A stretch of DNA of 64,000 nt from Apostichopus japonicus (taxonomy: Eukaryota; Echinodermata; Holothuroidea; Aspidochirotida; Stichopodidae). The position numbers and the translations under genes are program-made. The notes below the pieces were generated by a model. It saw nothing but the letters and a program-made list of their open reading frames with translations, was not told where the DNA came from and did no database searches. The DNA lies in contig NC_092573.1 of NCBI RefSeq assembly GCF_037975245.1, forward strand, positions 16,916,265 through 16,980,264, in the 5' to 3' direction. Shown here piece by piece: positions 46,611 to 57,900 of this stretch; positions within the stretch are counted from its first letter, which is position 1, and each line of letters opens with the position of its first letter.

Positions 46611-47890
46611 AGTAATATTATATGTGCATGATGTATCAAATGTATAACTTGCATTTTGCAAAATGTGTCCAAAAACTTCCTTTTTATGTAATTATTAAAT
46701 GTTTCTTTTGTAAAGTTAGTTTCTCAGATGAAGTCAAGTTCAAACACCCAAACACTCCTGTTGCATTGATTTTCATCTATACCTTTACACCAAAAAATTA
46801 CACAAAATGCAGCAACTAAATTGACTAACCTTATTATTAATTTGAATGTTTGTGGAATCAATAGAGAAGACCAATTTGTTCATGTCACATCTTTATTGTG
46901 TATTCATTTGTAGTATCTCTTGTTTTCTTCATTCCTCTGGTTTTGATTTCAACCATGGTAGACGAACAACTATCATTTTCATTGAATTGAAGACAACATC
47001 ACAAAATAAAGGAGCTTTGTTTATCCACACTTCCCAGTTTGTGAAAAATTTAACTTGCATATCCTGATTTGCACAATGGTATTTACTGATCCATTCTTTT
47101 TCAATTATGCTGTGTTAATAATTACATTTCATAATGAGCCACACTTTTTTCATGTAAAAAGCAATGTCTCTCACTTGGCACATAAATTGTTTGTACGTCA
47201 AATTGTGTTAAGTGTAGTAAAAGGCCTTGTATGAATAAAGAAATTGTATGAAAATACATCCTAAAGAAAATAGTTAAAGCCTCTGTGTATGTGCAGTTTC
47301 CTTGAAGAACAGAAAGTGATAACTGATGTTAGACAACCCCAGCCCCTGGACATAAACTTCTGCTAGAGAACTTCCACACAGAGAATGGCACAGAAAACAC
47401 CTAACCCTGGTAATTCCCAACTATCTTAAACTCATACCCCCTAGCATTTTCTGATCAATTTGGTGGGGCAACTTTATTTGTCTGAGGAGAGAGCTTTTGC
47501 ATCAAACTGATTTTAAAATGTCCTTTATTAGTGATGAACATACTTTAAAAACTGGAAAGCAGGTTTTCAATTGGCTAGGACGCTGCTTACCAGCTGAGCT
47601 TTCTTTTATTTTTGTCAGTCTATGGCTTATTGTACTCCAAGCCCTTTTCATGTTCACAGTGAATGTAGCTGATATAAGTAAGGTGAAATGGGGTACCCCT
47701 CCTATTATTTCTTGGTAGAAGACATCCGTAAGTGTAGCAATTTGCAAATGTTGTTATTGATGCAAAGCATTTCATGTCGCAGTGTGATTTGACACCACTG
47801 TCCTCAGGGACGCAATGAGCAAAGACATCTCAGAGGGGGCAAGTGGGGGTGTCTCACTCCCCAATCTTGGTAAAACTGACAGTAGTTGGA
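46611..47890. other. Unassigned stretch right of the 65-bp satellite
   Basis: Short ORFs at 46622-46819, 46846-47067 and 47497-47718 have no recognisable domain. Nothing else supported. Confidence 0.4.
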
Positions 47891-47897
47891 AAATTTG

Positions 47898-47931
47898 AGT
47901 GCGACAGTCGGAACTTGCCGACTGTCGCACT
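47898..47931. repeat. Perfect 14-bp hairpin AGTGCGACAGTCGG
   Basis: Arms 47898-47911 and 47918-47931 are exact reverse complements around a 6-nt loop (AACTTG). It is GC-richer than its surroundings. It may be the tip of a small palindromic element. Confidence 0.7.
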
Positions 47932-48381
47932 ATAATTTACCTAGGCCTATTCATATATGATTGTGAATGGCCTAAAAATTTCGGTTAAGATTGACCTTTA
48001 ATCAGTCATATTTACGTTTTCCTTGCCACTTTGAGAAATTGTATCTCGCGATCTTTATACTCCACCGTACAAAACTTCGTAAGATTTTGAATACTCTAAA
48101 AAAATCCCTAATAGAACATCTGTACAACGTTCGCCAGCTTCAATTTGGTTTATCTATGTACTAATTTTGCTATTGGGTGGGATGATCCTGTTCGCTAGCA
48201 GGCTAGCTTCAAATAAGTTCAGCATATATATGGTCTGTAGAATACAATAAAACACTCAATGCTAATCTACGGAAGCTTAAAAGTGCCATCAACATAAGGA
48301 AAACTGCGCCCCATAAGTTGGACATTTTTCAGTAAATTGTTAAGATAACAACAATAAAATCTTATCAAAAATCAGGAAAAT

Positions 48382-48645
48382 GTTGGATTGCTCAGTTGCT
48401 TTAACTGAGCAATCCAACAATTTTCTGCAAAATGTTTAATTGACAACTTATCATACCTCGTCAATTGGACAGTTTGCTGCAAAATGTTCAATTGTTCACT
48501 TCATTCCAACTGAGCAATTGGACATTTTTCTGCAAAATGTTTAATTGACATCTGATCGTATCTCGTCAACTCAACATTTTCTGCAACATGCTTAATTTTT
48601 CACTTAATTCCAAATACTCAGTTGGAATGAAGTGAACAATTAAAC
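48382..48645. repeat. Cluster of inverted and direct repeats around CTGAGCAAT / TTCTGCAAAATG
   Basis: A perfect 16-bp hairpin GTTGGATTGCTCAGTT / AACTGAGCAATCCAAC (48382-48418, loop GCTTT) opens the cluster. Direct repeats TTTCTGCAAAATGTTTAATT and ATCGTATCTCGTCAA / ATCATACCTCGTCAA follow. TTGTTCACTTCATTCCAACT near 48493 has its reverse complement AGTTGGAATGAAGTGAACAA near 48615. No ORF is involved. Confidence 0.75.
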
Positions 48646-48876
48646 AAATTTCATGTAAGTGATGAATAGCCCACCCCTTCTCCAAGAAATAATATTAAGC
48701 GCGTTAGGAAAAAGCACTGTATTTTTGGCAATTCACTATGTCGTCAAATAATTTCTTGCAAAAAAAAAAAAAGAGATTTTTTTGAGAAAAAGTGGTCCAG
48801 GAAAGAACGTGGGCACGAAAACCAAACTACCGAACGACTGATCCGCTTCCAACCCCAGTCCCCTTGCACCGGTACT

Positions 48877-48960
48877 GTGACTGTTACATTAACATAGCTT
48901 TTGTAGTAAGTAGTCTATGTAGCCTTCAAGCAGATAAATTATACTCAGTTGCTTATTTGG
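48877..48960 (+). repeat. Isolated fragment of the 866-bp satellite monomer
   Basis: GTGACTGTTACATTAACATA, GCTTTTGTAGTAAGTAGTC and TGTAGCCTTCAAGCAGATAA match an internal 84-base part of the monomer. It lies about 0.9 kb left of the array and is separated from it by unrelated DNA. Confidence 0.85.
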
Positions 48961-49673
48961 TTATTATTTGGTTAAGTGCAGTCGCGAAAGATGGGATGTC
49001 TGACTGACAACTGACCGTAACGTTGACAACAGAGATTTCTTTTTCCTTTTACCTGTTTCAGGAACATTCAATAATTTTGAATTCAAATTCATCAATATGT
49101 ACAAGCTAATTCATAAATCAAATTAAGTTATATTAATGCAATAATTCAAATTAAATTAAAAAAAAATGAAACTAAATAGTGAAAAAAAGTAATTTAATTA
49201 CACTGAGAAAAAGGTACACAAAGAAATAAAGACCTGCAAGCAAATTACAACAACCATCAACTACTTTAAATCAAAGGGCATCCCCTCCCTCATAATTAAC
49301 ACATCATACAAATGACCTGGGACGTGATATTTAAGGTCTGCACTTCCATTTGTTTTAATAACAAGGGAGCTATTTACTATATGGGTCAAATTTTCGAGGT
49401 GAGTGGTAGGAGACTGGCCCTCAGCCCCTAAAGTTATGTTAAAAAGAATACAGAGGTCTACTGTGTGCACAAGATTTTTCATAGGGGTATAACCCGCCAG
49501 TGTTTCAAATATTCCCTACGGAGTGGGTGGTATAAGGGAGGGGTGAGATTGAAGCAACTCGACGAAAGCCGTAGCCCCTGTAATCAACCGCACACCATGT
49601 ATCCCAAGTAGTGGCCTCCAGTCTTATCTTCGATAGTTATATAGTTCGATGCAATAATATAATTTAAAGGAAA
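48961..49673. other. Unassigned stretch
   Basis: AT-rich spacer between the isolated monomer fragment and the SINE fragment. No feature recognised. Confidence 0.4.
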
Positions 49674-49760
49674 GTTTGTGGTTCAGCGGTTAGAATGTCC
49701 GCCTCACAATCCTTAGGTTCCAGGATCAAAACTCCGCCAGGAGCCAGATTCTCTTGACCT
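49674..49760 (+). mobile_element. tRNA-Val-like SINE head fragment
   Basis: GTTTGTGGTTCAGCGGTTAG, a loop containing CCTCACAAT (anticodon position CAC), and GGTTCCAGGATCAAAACTCC follow the tRNA layout. The A box is TGGTTCAGCGG; the B-box-like GGATCAAAACTC is degenerate. It lacks a clean acceptor stem, so it is a tRNA-derived SINE head, not a tRNA gene. Three GACC(C)TTT repeats (49756-49778) link it directly to the first satellite monomer, so the element body is truncated by the array. Confidence 0.6.
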
Positions 49761-49796
49761 TTGACCCTTTGACCCTTTTATATGGGCTCCTCACTG

Positions 49797-52700
49797 TCTG
49801 ATGATATAATAAATAATATTAAACTTTTCATAGATTATATTATTGAATATTTTCATACATCATCAAATTTTATTACATATCATATGTTTTGTCCCCGGAG
49901 AAGTTACTCTTCCACTCAATCCTCCCCACCGTAACCATAATTCTGTACTACGAATACATGTTTGTATTTCTCCTTAAGGGAAAACTTGCTTATTTCAACG
50001 TTAAGGAGAAATACAAGAAACCTGTATCTAATTAGAAATGCAAATTTTGACTGTTACATTAACATATACCTATTGTAGTAAATAGTCTATGTAGCCTTCA
50101 AGCAACTAGCAATACTCAGTTGCTTACTTGCTTAACCAGAGTGATAAATAAGATTGTGAAGTGAGGGCCAGTGGTACAAATGTATCGAAAAAACTGATGG
50201 GGACTTTAAAAGGCGGTCCCGGGAGCAGGAATGGGAGAATTCACACCCCTGCCTCTTCAAGTTACCTTTTGAACAATTATCGAAAACAGAAGGCTTGAAG
50301 TAAGCCGGTGTTCATCCATGATCTAACACGGATAGGTTCTCAAATAAGCTACTGTAAAGCTTCCTGATCCTTGGGTAACTAAACTAAACTAAACTAATAA
50401 TTAGCCAGAGTGAATACTGTTGTGCTCGAAAACTAATAGGGTATTAAAGTGGTCGCAACCCCCGCCCCTACCCACAACGCCCCTGGTAGCTTACGTTTAC
50501 CTAAGTCCGTAAACGAGACGCTTGAACGTTTCTGAACAGATGGTTGGGCTAGAGTTACACACGAAAGAGGGAAAGGGGGAGGGAGGTGGGGTTAGTGCGA
50601 CCGTGTGAGTAGTTCGAAGTTTTTCAGCCCTTTTTTTGCGCTTTTATATGTGCCCCTCACAGTCTGATGATATAATAAATAATATTAAACTTATCATAGA
50701 TTATATTATCGATTATTTTCATTTATCATCAAATTTTATTACATATCATATGTTTTGTCCCCGGAGAAATTACTCTACCACTCAATCCTCCCCACCGTAA
50801 CCATAATTCTGTACTACGAATACATGTTTGTATTTCTCCTTAAGGGAAATTTTGCTTATTTCAACGTTAAGGAGAAATACAAGAAACCTGTATCTAATTA
50901 GAAATGCAAATTTTGACTGTTACATTAACATAGCTTTTGTAGTAAGTAATCAATGTAGCCTTCAAGCAGATAACTATACTCAGTTGCTTACTTGCTTAAC
51001 CAGAGTGATAAATAAGTTTGTGAAGTAAGGGCCAGTAGTACAAATGTATTGAAAAAAAGTTGATGGGGACTTTAAAAGGCGGTCCTGGGAGCAGGAATGG
51101 GAGAGAATTCACACCCCTGCCTCTTTACCCTCTGAACAATTATTGAAAGTAGAAGGCTTGAAGTAAGCCGGTGTTCATCCATGATCTATCACGGATAGGT
51201 TCTAAAATAAGCTACTGTAAAGCTTCCTGATCCTTGGGTAACTAAACTAAACTATTAATTAGCCAGAGTGAATACTGTTATGCTCGAAAACTAATAGGGT
51301 ATTAAAGTGGTCGCAATCCCCGCCCCTACCCATAACGCCCCTGGTAGCTTTCCTTTACCTTTTTCCGTATACGAAACGCTCGAACGATTCAGAACAGATG
51401 GTAAGGCTAGAGTTACCCATGAAAGAGGGGAAGGGGAAGGGAGGTAGGGTAAGTGCGACCGTGTGATTAGTTCGAAGTTTTTCAGCCATTTTATTGCGCT
51501 TTTATATAGGCTCCTTACAGTCTGATGATATAATAAATAATATTAAACTTATCATAGTTTATATTATTTATTATTTTTATTTATCATCAAATTTTATTAC
51601 ATATCATATGTTTTGTCCCCGGAGAAATTACTCTACCACTCAATCCTCCCCACCGTAACCATAATTCTGTACTACGAATACATGTTTGTATTTCTCCTTA
51701 AGGGAAGTTTTGCTTATTTCAACGTTAAGGAGAAATACAAGAAACCTGTATCTAAATACAAATGCAAATTTTGACTGTTACATTAATATAACCTTGTAGT
51801 AAATAGTCTATGTAGCCTTAAAGCAGATAACTATACTCAGTTGTTTACTTGCTTAACCAGAGTGATTACTAAGTTTGTGAAGTGAGGGTCAGTGGTACCA
51901 AAGTATCGAAAAAAAAGTTGATGGGGTCTTTAAAAGGCGGTCCTGGGAGCAGGAATGGGAGAGAATTCACACCCCTGCCTCTTTACCCTCTGAACAATTA
52001 TCGAAATTAGTAGGCTTGAAGAAAGCCGGTGTTCATCCATGATCTATCACGGATAGGGTCTCAAATAAGCTACTGTAAAGCTTCCTGATCCTTGGGTAAC
52101 TAAACTAAACTAATAATTAGCCAGAGTGAATACTGTTATGCTCGAAAACTAATAGGGTATTAAAGTGGTCGCAATCCCCGCCCCTACCCATAACGCCCCT
52201 GGTAGCTTTCCTTTACCTATTTCCGTATACGAGACGCTCGAACGATTCAGAACAGATGGTAGGGCTAGAGTTACCCATGAAAGAGAGGAAGGGAGATGGG
52301 GGAAGGGAGGTAGGGTAAGTGCGACCGTGTGATTAGTTCGAAGTTTTTCAGCCATTTTATTGCGCTTTTATATAGGCTCCTTAAAGTCTGATGATATAAT
52401 AAATAATATTAAACTTATCATAGTTTATATTATTTATTATTTTCATTTATCATCAAATTTTATTACATATCATATGTTTTGTCCCCGGAGAAATTACTCT
52501 ACCACTCAATCCTCCCCACCGTAACCATAATTCTGTACTACGAATACATGTTTGTATTTCTCCTTAAGGGAAGTTTTGCTTATTTCAACGTTAAGGAGAA
52601 ATACAAGAAACCTGTATCTAATTAGAAATGCACATTTTGACTGTCACATTAACATAGCTTTTGTAGTAAGTAATCAATGTAGCCTTCAAGCAGATAACTA

Positions 52701-54984
52701 TACTCAGTTGCTTACTTGCTTAACCAGAGTGTTTAATATGTTTGTGAAGTGAGGGTCAGTGGTACCAAAGTATCGAAAAAAAGTTGATGGGGACTTTAAA
52801 AGGCGGTCCTGGGAGCAGGAATGGGTGACAATTCACACCCCTGCCTCTTTACCCTCTGAACAATTATCGAAAACAGAAGGCTTGAAGAAAGCCGGTGTTC
52901 ATCCATGATCTATCACGGATAAGGTCTCAAATAAGCTACTGTAAAGCTTCCTGATCCTTGGGTAACTAAACTAAACTAATAATTAGCCAGAGTGAATACT
53001 GTTATGCTCGAAAACTAATAGGGTATTAAAGTGGTCGCAATCCCCGCCCCTACCCATAACGCCCCTGGTAGCTTTCCTTTACCTTTTTCCGTATACGAGA
53101 CGCTCGAACGATTCAGAACAGATGGTTGGGCTAGAGTTACCCATGAAAGAGAGGAAGGGAGATGGGGGAAGGGAGGTAGGGTAAGTGCGACCGTGTGATT
53201 AGTTCGAAGTTTTTCAGCCATTTTATTGCGCTTTTATATAGGCTCCTTACAGTCTGATGATATAATAAATAATATTAAACTTATCATAGTTTATATTATT
53301 TATTATTTTTATTTATCATCAAATTTTATTACATATCATATGTTTTGTCCCCGGAGAAATTACTCTACCACTCAATCCTCCCCACCGTAACCATAATTCT
53401 GTACTACGAATACATGTTTGTATTTCTCCTTAAGGGAAGTTTTGCTTATTTCAACGTTAAGGAGAAATACAAGAAACCTGTATCTAATTAGAAATGCACA
53501 TTTTGACTGTCACATTAACATAGCTTTTGTAGTAAGTAATCAATGTAGCCTTCAAGCAGATAACTATACTCAGTTGCTTACTTGCTTAACCAGAGTGTTT
53601 AATAAGTTTGTGAAGTGAGGGTCAGTGGTACCAAAGTATCGAAAAAAAGTTGATGGGGACTTTAAAAGGCGGTCCTGGGAGCAGGAATGGGTGACAATTC
53701 ACACCCCTGCCTCTTTACCCTCTGAACAATTATCGAAAACAGAAGGCTTGAAGAAAGCCGGTGTTCATCCATGATCTATCACGGATAAGGTCTCAAATAA
53801 GCTACTGTAAAGCTTCCTGATCCTTGGGTAACTAAACTAAACTAATAATTAGCCAGAGTGAATACTGTTATGCTCGAAAACTAATAGGGTATTAAAGTGG
53901 TCGCAATCCCCGCCCCTACCCATAACGCCCCTGGTAGCTTTCCTTTACCTTTTTCCGTATACGAGACGCTCGAACGATTCAGAACAGATGGTTGGGCTAG
54001 AGTTACCCATGAAAGAGAGGAAGGGAGATGGGGGAAGGGAGGTAGGGTAAGTGCGACCGTGTGATTAGTTCGAAGTTTTTCAGCCATTTTATTGCGCTTT
54101 TATATAGGCTCCTTACAGTCTGATGATATAATAAATAATATTTAACTTATCATAGTTTATATTATTTATTATTTTCATTTATCATCAAATTTTATTACAT
54201 ATCATATGTTTTGTCCCCTGAGAAATTACTCTACCACTCAATCCTCCCCACCGTAACCATAATTCTGTACTACGAATACATGTTTGTATTTCTCCTTAAG
54301 GGAAGTTTTGCTTATTTCAACGTTAAGGAGAAATACAAGAATCCTGTATCTAATTAGAAATGCAAATTTTGACTGTCACATTAACATAGCTTTTGTAGTA
54401 AGTAATCAATGTAGCCTTCAAGCAGATAACTATACTCAGTTGCTTACTTGCTTAACCAGAGTGTTTAATAAGTTTGTGAAGTGAGGGTCAGTGGTTCCAA
54501 AGTATCGAAAAAAAGTTGATGGGGACTTTAAAAGGCGGTCCTGGGAGCAGGAATGGGTGACAATTCACACCCCTGCCTCTTTACCCTCTGAACATTTATC
54601 GAAAACAGAAGGCTTGAAGAAAGCCGGTGTTCATCCATGATCTATCACGGATAAGGTCTCAATTAAGCTACTGTAAAGCTTCCTGATCCTTGGGTAACTA
54701 AACTAAACTAATAATTAGCCAGAGTGAATACTGTTATGCTCGAAAACTAATAGGGTATTAAAGTGGTCGCAATCCCCGCCCCTACCCATAACGCCCCTGG
54801 TAGCTTTCCTTTACCTATTTCCGTATACGAGACGCTCGAACGATTCAGAACAGATGGTAAGGCTAGAGTTACCCATGAAAGAGAGGAAGGGAGATGGGGG
54901 AAGGGAGGTAGGGTAAGTGCGACCGTGTGATTAGTTCGAAGTTTTTCAGCCATTTTATTGCGCTTTTATATAGGCTCCTTACAG
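49797..54984 (+). repeat. Six-monomer higher-order unit, copy 1 (5,188 bp)
   Basis: Monomers 1-6 carry distinct marker variants: ATTGAATATTTTCATACATC and three AACTA repeats in monomer 1, TATGTGCCCC at its junction with monomer 2, GTATCTAAATACAAATG in monomer 3, and GAATCCTGTATC in monomer 6. The same series recurs exactly 5,188 bp later. Confidence 0.9.
49962..50016. repeat. Conserved 16-bp stem in every 866-bp monomer
   Basis: TTGTATTTCTCCTTAA (49962-49977) and TTAAGGAGAAATACAA (50001-50016) are exact reverse complements separated by 23 bases. Both arms look unchanged in all monomers I compared, while the loop and flanks vary (AAAACTTGC, AAATTTTGC, AAGTTTTGC). Confidence 0.85.
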
Positions 54985-57900
54985 TCTGATGATATAATAA
55001 ATAATATTAAACTTTTCATAGATTATATTATTGAATATTTTCATACATCATCAAATTTTATTACATATCATATGTTTTGTCCCCGGAGAAGTTACTCTAC
55101 CACTCAATCCTCCCCACCGTAACCATAATTCTGTACTACGAATACATGTTTGTATTTCTCCTTAAGGGAAAACTTGCTTATTTCAACGTTAAGGAGAAAT
55201 ACAAGAAACCTGTATCTAATTAGAAATGCAAATTTTGACTGTTACATTAACATATACCTATTGTAGTAAATAGTCTATGTAGCCTTCAAGCAACTAGCAA
55301 TACTCAGTTGCTTACTTGCTTAACCAGAGTGATAAATAAGATTGTGAAGTGAGGGCCAGTGGTACAAATGTATCGAAAAAACTGATGGGGACTTTAAAAG
55401 GCGGTCCCGGGAGCAGGAATGGGAGAATTCACACCCCTGCCTCTTCAAGTTACCTTTTGAACAATTATCGAAAACAGAAGGCTTGGAGTAAGCCGGTGTT
55501 CATCCATGATCTAACACGGATAGGTTCTCAAATAAGCTACTGTAAAGCTTCCTGATCCTTGGGTAACTAAACTAAACTAAACTAATAATTAGCCAGAGTG
55601 AATACTGTTGTGCTCGAAAACTAATAGGGTATTAAAGTGGTCGCAACCCCCGCCCCTACCCACAACGCCCCTGGTAGCTTACGTTTACCTAAGTCCGTAA
55701 ACGAGACGCTTGAACGTTTCTGAACAGATGGTTGGGCTAGAGTTACACACGAAAGAGGGAAAGGGGGAGGGAGGTGGGGTTAGTGCGACCGTGTGAGTAG
55801 TTCGAAGTTTTTCAGCCCTTTTTTTGCCCTTTTATATGTGCCCCTCACAGTCTGATGATATAATAAATAATATTAAACTTATCATAGATTATATTATCGA
55901 TTATTTTCATTTATCATCAAATTTTATTACATATCATATGTTTTGTCCCCGGAGAAATTACTCTACCACTCAATCCTCCCCACCGTAACCATAATTCTGT
56001 ACTACGAATACATGTTTGTATTTCTCCTTAAGGGAAATTTTGCTTATTTCAACGTTAAGGAGAAATACAAGAAACCTGTATCTAATTAGAAATGCAAATT
56101 TTGACTGTTACATTAACATAGCTTTTGTAGTAAGTAATCAATGTAGCCTTCAAGCAGATAACTATACTCAGTTGCTTACTTGCTTAACCAGAGTGATAAA
56201 TAAGTTTGTGAAGTAAGGGCCAGTAGTACAAATGTATTGAAAAAAAGTTGATGGGGACTTTAAAAGGCGGTCCTGGGAGCAGGAATGGGAGAGAATTCAC
56301 ACCCCTGCCTCTTTACCCTCTGAACAATTATTGAAAGTAGAAGGCTTGAAGTAAGCCGGTGTTCATCCATGATCTATCACGGATAGGTTCTAAAATAAGC
56401 TACTGTAAAGCTTCCTGATCCTTGGGTAACTAAACTAAACTATTAATTAGCCAGAGTGAATACTGTTATGCTCGAAAACTAATAGGGTATTAAAGTGGTC
56501 GCAATCCCCGCCCCTACCCATAACGCCCCTGGTAGCTTTCCTTTACCTTTTTCCGTATACGAAACGCTCGAACGATTCAGAACAGATGGTAAGGCTAGAG
56601 TTACCCATGAAAGAGGGGAAGGGGAAGGGAGGTAGGGTAAGTGCGACCGTGTGATTAGTTCGAAGTTTTTCAGCCATTTTATTGCGCTTTTATATAGGCT
56701 CCTTACAGTCTGATGATATAATAAATAATATTAAACTTATCATAGTTTATATTATTTATTATTTTTATTTATCATCAAATTTTATTACATATCATATGTT
56801 TTGTCCCCGGAGAAATTACTCTACCACTCAATCCTCCCCACCGTAACCATAATTCTGTACTACGAATACATGTTTGTATTTCTCCTTAAGGGAAGTTTTG
56901 CTTATTTCAACGTTAAGGAGAAATACAAGAAACTTGTATCTAAATACAAATGCAAATTTTGACTGTTACATTAATATAACCTTGTAGTAAATAGTCTATG
57001 TAGCCTTAAAGCAGATAACTATACTCAGTTGTTTACTTGCTTAACCAGAGTGATTACTAAGTTTGTGAAGTGAGGGTCAGTGGTACCAAAGTATCGAAAA
57101 AAAAGTTGATGGGGTCTTTAAAAGGCGGTCCTGGGAGCAGGAATGGGAGAGAATTCACACCCCTGCCTCTTTACCCTCTGAACAATTATCGAAATTAGTA
57201 GGCTTGAAGAAAGCCGGTGTTCATCCATGATCTATCACGGATAGGGTCTCAAATAAGCTACTGTAAAGCTTCCTGATCCTTGGGTAACTAAACTAAACTA
57301 ATAATTAGCCAGAGTGAATACTGTTATGCTCGAAAACTAATAGGGTATTAAAGTGGTCGCAATCCCCGCCCCTACCCATAACGCCCCTGGTAGCTTTCCT
57401 TTACCTATTTACGTATACGAGACGCTCGAACGATTCAGAACAGATGGTAAGGCTAGAGTTACCCATGAAAGAGAGGAAGGGAGATGGGGGAAGGGAGGTA
57501 GGGTAAGTGCGACCGTGTGATTAGTTCGAAGTTTTTCAGCCATTTTATTGCGCTTTTATATAGGCTCCTTAAAGTCTGATGATATAATAAATAATATTTA
57601 ACTTATCATAGTTTATATTATTTATTATTTTCATTTATCATCAAATTTTATTACATATCATATGTTTTGTCCCCGGAGAAATTACTCTACCACTCAATCC
57701 TCCCCACCGTAACCATAATTCTGTACTACGAATACATGTTTGTATTTCTCCTTAAGGGAAGTTTTGCTTATTTCAACGTTAAGGAGAAATACAAGAAACC
57801 TGTATCTAATTAGAAATGCACATTTTGACTGTCACATTAACATAGCTTTTGTAGTAAGTAATCAATGTAGCCTTCAAGCAGATAACTATACTCAGTTGCT

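Noticed and set aside
49674-49738. Functional tRNA-Val gene
   Set aside because: The acceptor stem and B box are degenerate, and no terminator-like T run follows in the right place; a SINE head fits better.
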